Below, one piece after another: positions 22,079 to 30,588 of a stretch of DNA of 31,982 bases. Each line of letters starts with the position of its first letter. The first letter of the stretch is position 1. A model generated the notes under the pieces. It had not been told where the DNA came from and ran no database searches. It saw only the letters and a program-made list of their open reading frames with translations. The translations under genes were made by a program, and so were the position numbers. The stretch covers positions 1 through 31,982 of the forward strand of contig CAICTM010001310.1 of assembly GCA_903772945.1 (NCBI GenBank), read 5' to 3'. The DNA is from Seminavis robusta (Eukaryota > Bacillariophyta > Bacillariophyceae > Naviculales > Naviculaceae).

Positions 22079-23047
22079 TTATTCAGTCTCCACCAGGTTG
22101 TCCAAACTGGATGATGTCCTCGTCAACGTTTCCTTCGAATGCTCTGCACGTGCTCGAATCCAGTGGAAGACTGGCACGGCACATTCATCGAGATCTTGGT
22201 GCTGTGCGTTGTGTTCCATCTTTGGAGGTTGGAGTAGTTCAACCAGTTGACTGAGGTTGGCATTGACCCATGCGAGCTCTTCGTTTAGCAATGCTTCTTG
22301 CTGTGCCTGATTGGCTGCCTCAAACAGAATCTTTGTGGTCGCTTGATCGTAATGGTCCGATACGCTTTGGAAGCAGCCCCACTCTGACACAGCCTGAGGA
22401 AACGGACGCAGCAGTGTCACGAGGATATGAAGAGGGAGCTCGCTCTCGACGGCGTACCAAAGCGGCAGTTCATCACAAAAGCCACCTCTCTGGTGAAGAC
22501 CTTTTGGGTATCGTGTCACAAGATATTGGATAATGTCGACAGAAATGTTCTCATTCCAGCATGCATAATGCAATGGCAGACAACCCGCTTCGTCTGCTAC
22601 CGCTAATGCTTCAGGATAGGCTTCAATGAGGAGCTTCATTTTCTCCAGAGACGGTCTTGTTTCGTCCAACTTGAGAAGAGAGTGGATTGGCAGCTCCCCA
22701 CCACTGCTACTGGATTCACGCATGACAGCTTTTGGATCCGTCTCCCAGATGTACTTTAGTACCTCCGTAGATGCTCCTTTCTGACAAGCGTAATGCAGCA
22801 AGAGCTCTCCTTCGATCCTTACATTCCCACAATGACGATCTTGCTTGGTTTGCTTTAGAGAAATCACAAAGTTCTCTCCTGCCAAGGCAGCTTCAGGAAC
22901 CAGCCGATGCTTATCTAAAGAGTCAGGCTCCAAAATTAGATGGATAGTATCGCCTGGTACAGGGACAAGACGCTTCAAGGCGTCGACCGTGATGGTGGCA
23001 AAGTTTGCTGTTTCCAAGCCTTTGATATCCACGTCCTTGCTCTCCAT
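22079..23047 (-). CDS. Ankyrin-repeat-like protein
   Basis: Single-exon gene, 322 aa, starting at ATG 23047-23045. There is no signal peptide or membrane helix, so it is probably cytosolic or nuclear. Four ankyrin-like units are visible: LLLHYACQKGASTEVLKYI (about 80-106), LPIHSLLK...MKLLIEAYP (117-147), LPLHYACWNENISVDIIQYL (154-182) and LPLWYAVESELPLHILVTLL (192-220). The LPLHYAC pattern and the spacing of about 37 residues are typical of the large ankyrin families in diatoms. The N-terminal 75 residues and the helical, acidic C-terminus (about 240-322) have no recognised domain. Ankyrin repeats mediate protein binding; the partner is unknown. The LRR gene downstream is on the same strand but 1.2 kb or more away, and nothing suggests joint transcription. 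Confidence 0.82.
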   Translation of the reverse strand: MESKDVDIKGLETANFATITVDALKRLVPVPGDTIHLILEPDSLDKHRLVPEAALAGENFVISLKQTKQDRHCGNVRIEGELLLHYACQKGASTEVLKYIWETDPKAVMRESSSSGGELPIHSLLKLDETRPSLEKMKLLIEAYPEALAVADEAGCLPLHYACWNENISVDIIQYLVTRYPKGLHQRGGFCDELPLWYAVESELPLHILVTLLRPFPQAVSEWGCFQSVSDHYDQATTKILFEAANQAQQEALLNEELAWVNANLSQLVELLQPPKMEHNAQHQDLDECAVPVFHWIRARAEHSKETLTRTSSSLDNLVETE

Positions 23048-24288
23048 TGTTGCTTCGTTTTCTTTCTCGATTTGATAAGATTGCTTCTTCTACTTTGTGT
23101 TTCCTTCCCCCGAAAACGTCGTTCATCCTCTGTAATCCTTCGCACCGTTCCTAATGCTCGATTTGGCAAGACAATGGCCATGTTCGGTGTTGTTTTGTTC
23201 GTTACGCAACGATTTTGTTTCTGATTTGCTTGACGTGCGCGTAGCGTGGGCGTCAAGTCATCAGGAACGTTCACATCTCGACGCTTTTGTCTGGCTACAT
23301 AGCTACTAGCCGGTGCGACGACAAACACGGGGAAGAACCACAGCTACTGGTAGTTCCTACCTTCCAGCACCAATAAGGTGCACTCCTGTAGCTACGCTGC
23401 ATCGGCAGCCTAGTAGATTGAATAGATGAATGCCCGCGTTGCCCTCCCGTCACCCTCCACATTTTGGCTGCTGCTTCATGTACGCAGTATGCATGTTTCT
23501 TCGCTCTGATGAGACGTGTTCTCTGGAAAACCTAGACAACAATGTCCCCATCTTATATGATGCAACTTGCTGCTGTGTTTTATTTTCTGTACTGTCTGTC
23601 CTCGCTTGGAGCCCCGAACAAGCACAAATCTTGCCAAATGGCAGCCCTCCAGCCATTCAACAAGGTACCGGTACCGTACCAGAGACCAGAGGCTTAGGAA
23701 ACTTTCGCACCGGTATCCATGGGTAACTGAGCCAAACCGGATTCGATTCATTCGTAATAAGCAACTGCTATGGGTGCGCCCTACTAGACCCTACACAGAT
23801 GGAATCATGGCGATGATCCTAATTTTAAGGGTTGCTCAGCCCCATGAAGCAAAGTTAATCAAGCACCGTACAGGAAGCCGCAGCTAGTACACAAGTAGGG
23901 CTTGCCAATCCAAACTCGCTCCAGATCGTCCAGTTGGGACATGCCATCTCGCAAACCACCATTTCCCACCCCTTCGGAAAAGTACTCGCGAATCAGTTCC
24001 ACATCGTCAATGGCACTACTATACAGATTGCGGGTGGCCGACAATCGCAGTCGCGTCCAAACCCACCCAATACATTGCAAATCTTGAGCGCTTTCGTCTT
24101 CTTCTTCAAGTCTCCTTCTTCTACTATTGGCACTTGGGGGTATTTGTTTTGCACCGTTAGAATGAATGAATCCCTTTTAAAAAGCTGAGGTCACGAACAT
24201 CTTGGGAGCTATGGCGTATCTCTCGTTGCATGCAGCAGACTCCAAGACAAACCCCGAGCCGTTTTATCCCAGGGGTGTCCCTGGAACG
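23048..24288. other. Spacer between the ankyrin and LRR genes
   Basis: It holds the promoter side of the ankyrin gene and the 3' flank of the second LRR gene. A 12-bp perfect palindrome GGTACCGGTACC, which contains TACCGGTA, lies at 23664-23675. A coding-like open frame on the minus strand (23859-24175) is listed separately. Nothing else is recognised. Confidence 0.4.
23859..24175 (-). other. Unassigned open frame, possible gene fragment
   Basis: An open minus-strand frame of about 105 codons contains a protein-like stretch (GWVWTRLRLSATRNLYSSA, then IDDVELIREYFSEGVG). It has no ATG before a Met well inside it, and an in-frame TAA sits just upstream near 24176. The composition looks like real coding sequence, but I recognise no family. 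It could be an exon remnant of a decayed gene, or a chance frame. Confidence 0.25.
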
Positions 24289-26473
24289 CTACTTGGACAG
24301 ACAGTAGTCAGCAGCATCACCATCGCAACACAGAGTGCAACAAGAGCACTCTACCATGGGCTTGCCTGTGCCACCCCTTGGCATACAGTCAGCTACCACA
24401 TCAAAGTATGCCTTTGTGGGGTCAGCCAGAGTGCAGACAGATGATGGAATGGAACCAGAAAGGTCATTCCCATTCACAATAAACCGATGTAGCTTTGTCA
24501 GAGCAGAAAGCTGTGCTGGGATGGTGCCATGGAACTTGTTTCTGGAAATGTCAAAGGTATGTAGCTGTGTCAAAAGCTGCAGTCCAGTGCTGATTGTCCC
24601 AGTCAAACCACAGTTAGAGACCCGAAGTCCCGCTAAGTTGTTACATTCTATAAAGAGTTCCTCTGGTAGGGAGCCATCCATATTGGTCCAACTGATATCG
24701 AGGACTCCGATATTGCCTTTCAGAAGCCCTATTTCCGATGGGATGGTTCCGTGTAAAGGATTCCATCCCAGAAAAATGTCGAAGACATAACTTCCATGCC
24801 ATGCTCCAATTTCAGTGGGAAGAGTTCCTGTAAGCTACAAGCAAGGGGGTTAGATACAAGAACCAATTATGAGTTGTACACTTGGCCCATGAACGATCCC
24901 TTCTGCTGTGTTCCTGGTACGGTAAGAGGCTACATACCAAATTATGCTGGAACTCAACACGGAGCTGGGTTCCTTTGCCAACCTGAAAGACCTCCGTGGG
25001 AATGGAACCAGACAAGCTGTTTGAACCAAATCCAAGCCACGTCCCATCAAAGAGTCCGACTTCTGTGGGCACTGTCCCGGTTAGAGAATTGTTGAAAAAA
25101 TATATGGTGGAGAGGTTGGTCCCAAACAATTCCACAGGAATAGTTCCAGACAGTTGGTTGTGGGAGAGATAGAGAGAAGAAAGGGAAACCAAGCTGCCAT
25201 ATATGCTTGGAACCGTTCCTGTTAGTTGGTTCCCATCCATTTCTATTGATTCCAGTGCTGGAAGACTTGCAAGTTCTGTGGGCAGAGGGCCGTTCAATCC
25301 ATTGTCCACTGATAATGAAAGCAAGCTATGGATAAGTACAGGAATCTTGCAAATGTGGTTCTTGTTGTGGTCACACAAAAAATACTCACTGAGCAGCAAC
25401 TGAGTAACGTTTTTCTCTCTGTCGCACCAAATTCCTGCCCATTGACATTCATGGACACCTTCAAGCCACCGACTTTCCAATGATTCCAAACCCTGCGTTT
25501 GAATCCAGCATGTATCATCGTTTCCAGTTGTAGATGGCCCACAATCAAGCCAATCGCTCTCCTGGGATGTTTGAAAGTAAGTCAATACCACAATGAACCT
25601 CTGTAGAAGATTGTTGGCATCTGGGTTTAGCTGCAGAGGATCCTCAAAAACGATCCAATCAAGAGCCTCGAACTTTGGCTGGGTGGGTTCTGGCTCCTCA
25701 TTTTTGGGGAAATAGTCGGGTCCAAATTCCTCTTCAATTCTGTTTTGAATGTCCTCCAAAACAAAATATCGAAAGGAAGTGAGAGCCTGAGTCTCCACAT
25801 CACCATCTTTGTTGCTGCAGAGACCAGCACCGCAGATGGAACCATCAATTACTCCAACGATGAGAATGCTACCAACGAGCACAAGGATCATGAGAGTCAT
25901 TGAGGTTGATCTGTTTTCCCTGTGAAAATGGCCCGGTATAGCAATCTGTGCAGGTTCTTCATTTTCGTCCACCGGGTTTGCCACGGCCAATCCACTATTG
26001 GTGTTTGTGGGAGTGGTGGTTTGGATATCTGTCGTACTTTGATTCATTGCGTTCCCGGGGGCCACTGCATATGCTCCTGGATGCATGGTAGCCGTATATG
26101 ACTGATTTTGCCCACAAGTCATTCGTTGCGGAATAGCAAGCTCATCCTTCAGACTAGCTTCTGCTGACAGAGTTTCGCTCGTAACTTGTTGATGAATGTT
26201 TATTTGATCTTGCACTGGCTTCAAAATAATAGAATCATCATCTTCCTTTTTTTCCTCTCCCGTGGAGATGTCCCCTGTTGTGCTGGGATGATGCTGCGAG
26301 GACTGGAACCCAATTTCCTCCCTCTTTGCTCGTTCATCTACTCTCTGTTGGGCTTCCGATTCAAACATTTCCAGCTTTCTGAGCTCCGCCTCTCTATTGT
26401 CCCCCCGGCTTCTGGCAGCCACAATATCCATCAACTCTTCCTCATCATCCGTTTGGGCTGCAGAAGGTTCCAT
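24289..26473 (-). CDS. Membrane-anchored leucine-rich repeat protein, two exons
   Basis: Exons 26473-24938 and 24834-24289 on the minus strand give 693 aa. The 103-bp intron (24835-24937) starts GTATGT and ends GTAG, joining EFQHNL to LTGTLPTEIG within an LRR. The frame is open to 26491, but the first ATG is 26473. The N-terminus (1-190) is acidic and polar, followed by one membrane helix (about 190-212, MTLMILVLVGSILIVGVI), again type II-like. The outer part has a Trp/Cys capping motif (HECQWAGIWCD, about 342), about a dozen LRRs (355-650, e.g. LSSLYLSHNQLSGTIPVEL), and ends with VECSCCTLCC, the Cys-rich close often seen in these diatom proteins. Architecture matches the 14236-17121 gene, but this one lacks the extra beta-rich C-terminal domain. 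No kinase is present. Probably a recognition or adhesion protein; ligand unknown. Confidence 0.87.
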
Positions 26474-26631
26474 CTTGCCCAGTGCCCACAACCTTACCGT
26501 ATTGAGGGTTGTGGGTTGGTGCAGGCTCCCTTCTCAGTTCTTCCCGTTTTACTGCCTCCTGTGGCATCCTGAGAGTTTTGCTGCAGCGTGGCATGATGCA
26601 CCCAATGACAACCCTTCAAGGGGGACCTACG

Positions 26632-26696
26632 CGCAAGAGTACGGAATATGGTACTAGTAGAGTGCTAGTAGTAGTACCATATTCCGCACTCTTGCG
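26632..26696. repeat. Near-perfect 65-bp inverted repeat
   Basis: The arm beginning CGCAAGAGTACGGAATATGG at 26632 is mirrored by the arm ending ATTCCGCACTCTTGCG at 26696. About 25-28 bp pair with a single A/C mismatch, around a short loop of TAGTAG-type sequence. It would extrude or be transcribed as a long hairpin. It could be a tiny MITE or a small-RNA precursor. Confidence 0.85.
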
Positions 26697-26722
26697 TCGC
26701 ATTTTCGTTGCGTCAAGTGTGC

Positions 26723-26730
26723 TGACGTCA
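26723..26730. promoter_or_regulatory. CRE-like bZIP site TGACGTCA
   Basis: This is the second perfect TGACGTCA in the window, 250 bp upstream of the LRR ATG and 186 bp upstream of the four-helix ATG. Like the one at 9120, it lies between two head-to-head genes. Confidence 0.45.
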
Positions 26731-26915
26731 GTTCCTATTGAGCATCCAAGAACTGCTTCGGGAGACCCACTGGGTTGTAAGTTGTGGTCCTCAGGTCGGT
26801 TTGTTGATAAAAGAAGAGCTGAAGAAGTTACATGTGGGGGTACCGGTATGCATACCAATACCAGTAGCATCAGCCGAAACGGAGCATTCAAGCCTACGAT
26901 TTATAAAAAGCAAAG

Positions 26916-27299
26916 ATGATGATGGGATCCACTATGTTGCAGGTGAGCCTTTGGCTTAACAGCATCATTGTGTTTCCGCTTTCGTACTTCCTGTTGGTGG
27001 CCAAACCCAAGCGAATGGACATGGTCATGGGTCCAGATACGCAAGCACGAAGAATTCTTGCATCCATCTACCTTTCCATTGGCATTGTAAGCGCCAAGGC
27101 AACGACTCTGCCGACGGAACAGGCTGTCCAACTAGCTGTGCCTTTGTTTGGAATGCAGATTGTCTACAAAAGCATAACGGCGTTTTCTTGTCTCAAGTGG
27201 AATCAACCCATCTATGCAAATCAATTTGTCACAGCAGTACACTTGTGTACACTGTATTGCTTGAAACAGGATGGATTGACGGAGGTTTCACTGCTGTAG
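26916..27299 (+). CDS. Small four-helix membrane protein of unknown function
   Basis: The 127-aa product starts at ATG 26916 (MMMGSTM; the second, third and fourth Met are also possible starts). Four hydrophobic segments are visible: about 10-30 (VSLWLNSIIVFPLSYFLLVA), 45-65 (RILASIYLSIGIVSAKATTL), 70-91 (AVQLAVPLFGMQIVYKSITA) and 98-116 (YANQFVTAVHLCTLYCL). A charged loop KPKRMDMVMGPDTQARR joins the first two. The even helix spacing and short polar loops make this look like a real integral membrane protein, but I recognise no family. An upstream exon is possible. It is divergent from the LRR gene. Confidence 0.6.
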   Translation: MMMGSTMLQVSLWLNSIIVFPLSYFLLVAKPKRMDMVMGPDTQARRILASIYLSIGIVSAKATTLPTEQAVQLAVPLFGMQIVYKSITAFSCLKWNQPIYANQFVTAVHLCTLYCLKQDGLTEVSLL

Positions 27300-27683
27300 A
27301 TTCGGCCTTGAGGATCGAGAGGGCATGCCTTTTTTGAGTCAACCAACCAAATGTGACGGTATCAAGACAGTGTATAATGTATAGATCGCACAGAATAAAC
27401 ATAGAGTCAATACTCGAGTACTTTTCAAATGGCATTACTGGATTGGAGTTCCAAGGAAAAATCTTCTTCGCTGGGAAGGGACGGACCGTGGCTTTCATAG
27501 ATCACCACATCTGATTCCATACAACATATAATGAAGAGGGGACTTGGGCGGGAATGCATGAATCCAGAGGATGAATGCAAGGTGCAAGGGCACAGGTCGG
27601 GCAGCCAGGAGAGCAGACCAACAGCGCAACAGGAAGAGATGGGGCAAGGAAGGGCACCTGGAGAATGGGCAAAAGACAATGAC
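27300..27683. other. Spacer, nothing recognised
   Basis: About 380 bp lie between the four-helix gene and the retroelement remnant. No gene, repeat or clear regulatory site was seen. The right edge, near 27670, probably includes the 3' end of the minus-strand retroelement fragment. Confidence 0.4.
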
Positions 27684-28860
27684 TAGTGGTAGAGATCAAG
27701 AGTGCCGCGGTCGTCCCAATGCCAGGAGCGCATCATAGTAGCAGGAACACGAGAACCACGGATGCATATCATAGCTGCTCGAGCAAGAGCAATGCTCAAT
27801 TGGGCAGAAACAAAGGAGCGAACACCACAGAGCAGGGCTTCTTGGACCACTTCTGAGCCAAAAGCTGGGAGAGTCGTTTGAGAACGCAATACTTTTAGGA
27901 GCAACGGGCTGTCCGCAGAAAAACAAAGGGGGTGAAGTGCTGGCTGATGTTGCGCAGTGCAGGGGGCAGGTACTATGTCTTCCATTATCCTTCTTGGGGG
28001 GCTTCTCAGCAGTGATGCCGCGATCACGACAACCAGGAGACTCAACATCCAAGAGGGAGACGCCAAAGATCAATCCGTACCTCGATGCCAGAAGCTGCGA
28101 ACCAGGAGAACATCTGGGTCGTGAGTGACAGGATCAGAGGGAGTAGGAGCATGGGAAGAATTAGTAGGGTCAATTGGAGCCGAGGCTGTGTGACCAAGAG
28201 TGATCCGAGGTTCGTCACCGGCAGCAGAGGGAAGGAAAGCAAGTGCGGATAAATCAGCAAGGTTGTGCACAATTTGATCATGGTACTGAAGAAGAAGTCC
28301 ATCGTGGGAGCAGGATAAGGCATGGTGGAGACCAACATTTTTTCTTGCCGCCATCGCAGTAGAGTTGGAGATCTGGGGGGGGGGGTCAGTCCATAGCGGA
28401 GCTGGAGGGAGTCTCGAACTCCAGGGACGAGAGGACAGTGTCGTTCTCAGGCATGGGAGTGACGGAAAGCCGCGCCCCAGTAGATCAAGCCCGTTGGAGA
28501 TCCTCTGGGCAAACTGCAGGGGCGGCAGTTGTGATTGAGGCAAGGGCCTGCTGAGCCGCTTTCATGTGGGATGCTTGGGTGGGAAGACGTGTGACATTCG
28601 TATGAGCATTGTGATCGGACAGACTAAAGGGGCTGGCTGGAGGAGGAGGACCCACTAAGAGCTGTCGAGATTTGGATCCCCATGCAGCTGTAAACGGGCT
28701 CTAGCTAGTATAGTACGGAAGTTTTCTATGGAAGTGGCAGGGGGGCAGGAAGAGTCAATGAAGAGGCCGAATTTGGGACCAGGCTCTGTGGGATCAGGGG
28801 CGACAACCTGAAGGCCAACCACGGGGGCCAAAGGGCCCTATTTTGGGGGATCCACAGAGA
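27684..28860 (-). pseudogene. Degenerate C-terminal region of a reverse-transcriptase-type retroelement
   Basis: Fragments spread over several minus-strand frames match, in the right order, the region after the RT core of a retroelement protein family seen in protists: LRYGLTP (about 28400), HHALSCSHDGLLLQYHD (about 28327-28277), AFLPSAAGDEP, DVLLVRSFWHRGTD then IFGVSLLD (a frame change near 28070), and finally VRSFVSAQLSIALARAAMIC and IRGSRVPA (about 27830-27740). The usual forms are RYGL-P, HALxCxxGGL-RHN, EP-I, RGTD and RGSR. A further open piece (PVVGLQVVAPDPTEPG, about 28830) may be an upstream part. Frames break near a G homopolymer at about 28376-28386 and near 28070. No RT core (YADD) is in the window, so this is a 5'-truncated, dead copy. 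The family is recalled from memory. Confidence 0.5.
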
Positions 28861-29286
28861 CATGCTGTACCAGTTTATAAAATAATTAATTAAATATTAT
28901 TGTAGTCACCTTATTTCTTATTTGTAGTCGTTCTCTCTGGGATGCCGATGGTGCACTTGCACTCTTCCGCTAATTTTGCTCCCTTCTCCTTCCTGGTTTC
29001 CATCATGCACCCCCCTTCCCTGTCCCCCCCTTTTTTGCCCTGCTCCCGTCCTGATTGCTCTCCCCGTACGCCCACCACCACAGCCACCCACCACCGCAGC
29101 CCCTGCCCTGCCTAGCTAGCTTCGCCCCCCTCGCTCCTTAACGTCTCTATTTAGTATTTGTTTTTCCGCTTTCTCGTCCCTGTGTTGCTGTAGTGACAGG
29201 ATACTTGATGGACAAAATCTTTGCGGTTTTCCAAAACCCACTTGTTTGCTTGATGATATACCGGTACTAGCTAGCTAGTACCTTAG
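28861..29286. promoter_or_regulatory. Upstream region of the 29287 gene
   Basis: An A/T-rich stretch near 28877-28905 is followed by a C/T-rich tract (about 28975-29120) and then by TACCGGTA (29259-29266), which overlaps a 20-bp perfect palindrome (29263-29282). It probably contains the promoter and leader of the downstream gene. Confidence 0.4.
29263..29282. repeat. 20-bp perfect palindrome next to a start codon
   Basis: GGTACTAGCTAGCTAGTACC equals its own reverse complement. It ends 4 bp before the first ATG (29287) of the following open frame. In an RNA leader it would form a compact stem that could hide that ATG. Confidence 0.85.
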
Positions 29287-30588
29287 ATGAGGTGCGGTTG
29301 CTTCAGTTTTGGTTGTCTAGCTAGATGCACCTTCGTTAAAGCTGATTCCACAGTCGAATCCCAACCTGCACAACGGCAAGAAGAACCTCGTACCACTTCA
29401 CTCACTCCATCATCATCATCATCAAAGCTAGCTCCATCCACAATAATAAGAATGAGCAACGCCAAACCGACGTCCTTCTGGACTCTTATCAAGAGTCTGA
29501 CGCGGGTATCCGTCAATGACGATATCGATGAGGAAATATGGCGCCATTTGCCAGACATTAACAACAGAATCCAAGACAGTGCCAAGCGAGCGTTTGGTGT
29601 TGGATACGAGTGGATTTTGGAACCCAACAAGGTGGACATTGAGTGGCCTCCGGCAGCCGTTCAAACGCGCTATAATGGAAAGCACTTTTGGTACGGAACC
29701 GATCATTTGTTCCAGGGCGTGCCTTGGGACGAATTGGAATCCATCATGGCACAGGCATTAGAGGGGGTATCCGTGGAAGAAGACAATTACCTGGAGAGAG
29801 TGACCAGAGTCCAGGAAAGTCTCGTGAAGCACAACGAGCGTGGGATTCCTTCCCGGCAAGAAATGGAAGGAACCTACGATATCATTTATTATGCAGGCGA
29901 ATACAAGTACTTCCTGAGGCATCATCGGACCAGTCGTGGAACTCTTACATTGACATCCATTCGTCAAGAGAACGGCAACGATTGCCTTCAGGGGACCGTT
30001 GCAATGGACCCCCAAGTGAGCAACGATATGGATATTATTCCCCACGGAGGCAATTTCACATTTGTAGAGACGGATCGATACCAACGGGTGGTCACTCCCA
30101 AAGAACGCAACAACGATAGACGACGATCCAGTTCGGTGAACGACAACACCACGGTAGCCGGCGTGATTCAAATCCAGGTCACCCAAGCCCCCGAGGGAAC
30201 CCTGGACATGCGATATGGGCGTGTGACACGCAACGTCTTTCGAGGAGAATTCAAACAGCTCCAGCAACGGGTGGCATTGGGGCTCCTTCGGGATTGCCCC
30301 CTGCCGTGGGGAGAGGACGACGAATCTCCTCGTCGAGTTACCGTGGAACGTAATGTGGAAGAATGCTTGGAGGAAAACCAGAAGAAGAAGGAAACGTGTC
30401 TGCTTTGGATGAGGCGACATTTGGAGCCATCATTGCCCCCAGAAGTCGTGCGTCGCGTGCAGGAATTTCTCTCCCCTCCTCCATTTCTGGTATTGGAAGA
30501 GAACGATTGGGTTTTGGGAATGGTCTGGTCTGGAGGACTTCCCAGTTACTCTGCCAATTCGTGTCTGGTAGTTCGAAAGCGGCGTTGA
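29287..30588 (+). CDS. Conserved-looking protein of unknown function
   Basis: Single open frame, 433 aa from ATG 29287. A second in-frame ATG at 29452 (MSNAKPTSFW, residue 56) has a good context (AAGAATGAGC) and is the more likely start if the hairpin at 29263-29282 is in the leader; that would give 378 aa. The first 55 residues are low-complexity (Ser/Pro/Gln) with no clear targeting signal. The body has a Trp/Tyr-rich segment (EWILEPNKVDIEWPPAAVQ, FWYGTDHLFQGVPWDELESI), a probable beta-sheet region (GTYDIIYYAGEYKYFLRHH, RGTLTLTSI, GGNFTFVE), a charged helical stretch, and LPPEVVRRVQEFL (about 391-403), which is reminiscent of an F-box start but too short to claim. Composition and domain-like layout support a real gene. 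I cannot assign a function. Confidence 0.7.
   Translation: MRCGCFSFGCLARCTFVKADSTVESQPAQRQEEPRTTSLTPSSSSSKLAPSTIIRMSNAKPTSFWTLIKSLTRVSVNDDIDEEIWRHLPDINNRIQDSAKRAFGVGYEWILEPNKVDIEWPPAAVQTRYNGKHFWYGTDHLFQGVPWDELESIMAQALEGVSVEEDNYLERVTRVQESLVKHNERGIPSRQEMEGTYDIIYYAGEYKYFLRHHRTSRGTLTLTSIRQENGNDCLQGTVAMDPQVSNDMDIIPHGGNFTFVETDRYQRVVTPKERNNDRRRSSSVNDNTTVAGVIQIQVTQAPEGTLDMRYGRVTRNVFRGEFKQLQQRVALGLLRDCPLPWGEDDESPRRVTVERNVEECLEENQKKKETCLLWMRRHLEPSLPPEVVRRVQEFLSPPPFLVLEENDWVLGMVWSGGLPSYSANSCLVVRKRR

Larger units (their letters stand above)
26474..26915. promoter_or_regulatory. Divergent promoter region with inverted repeat and CRE-like site
   Basis: This 442-bp stretch separates the head-to-head LRR and four-helix genes. 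It contains a 65-bp inverted repeat (26632-26696), a perfect TGACGTCA (26723-26730) and one TACCGGTA (26841-26848). An A/T stretch TTATAAAAAG near 26901 is too close to the ATG at 26916 to act as a normal TATA box for it. Confidence 0.5.

Noticed and set aside
24796..25095. Plus-strand frame over the LRR intron
   Set aside because: It is antisense to the spliced LRR gene.
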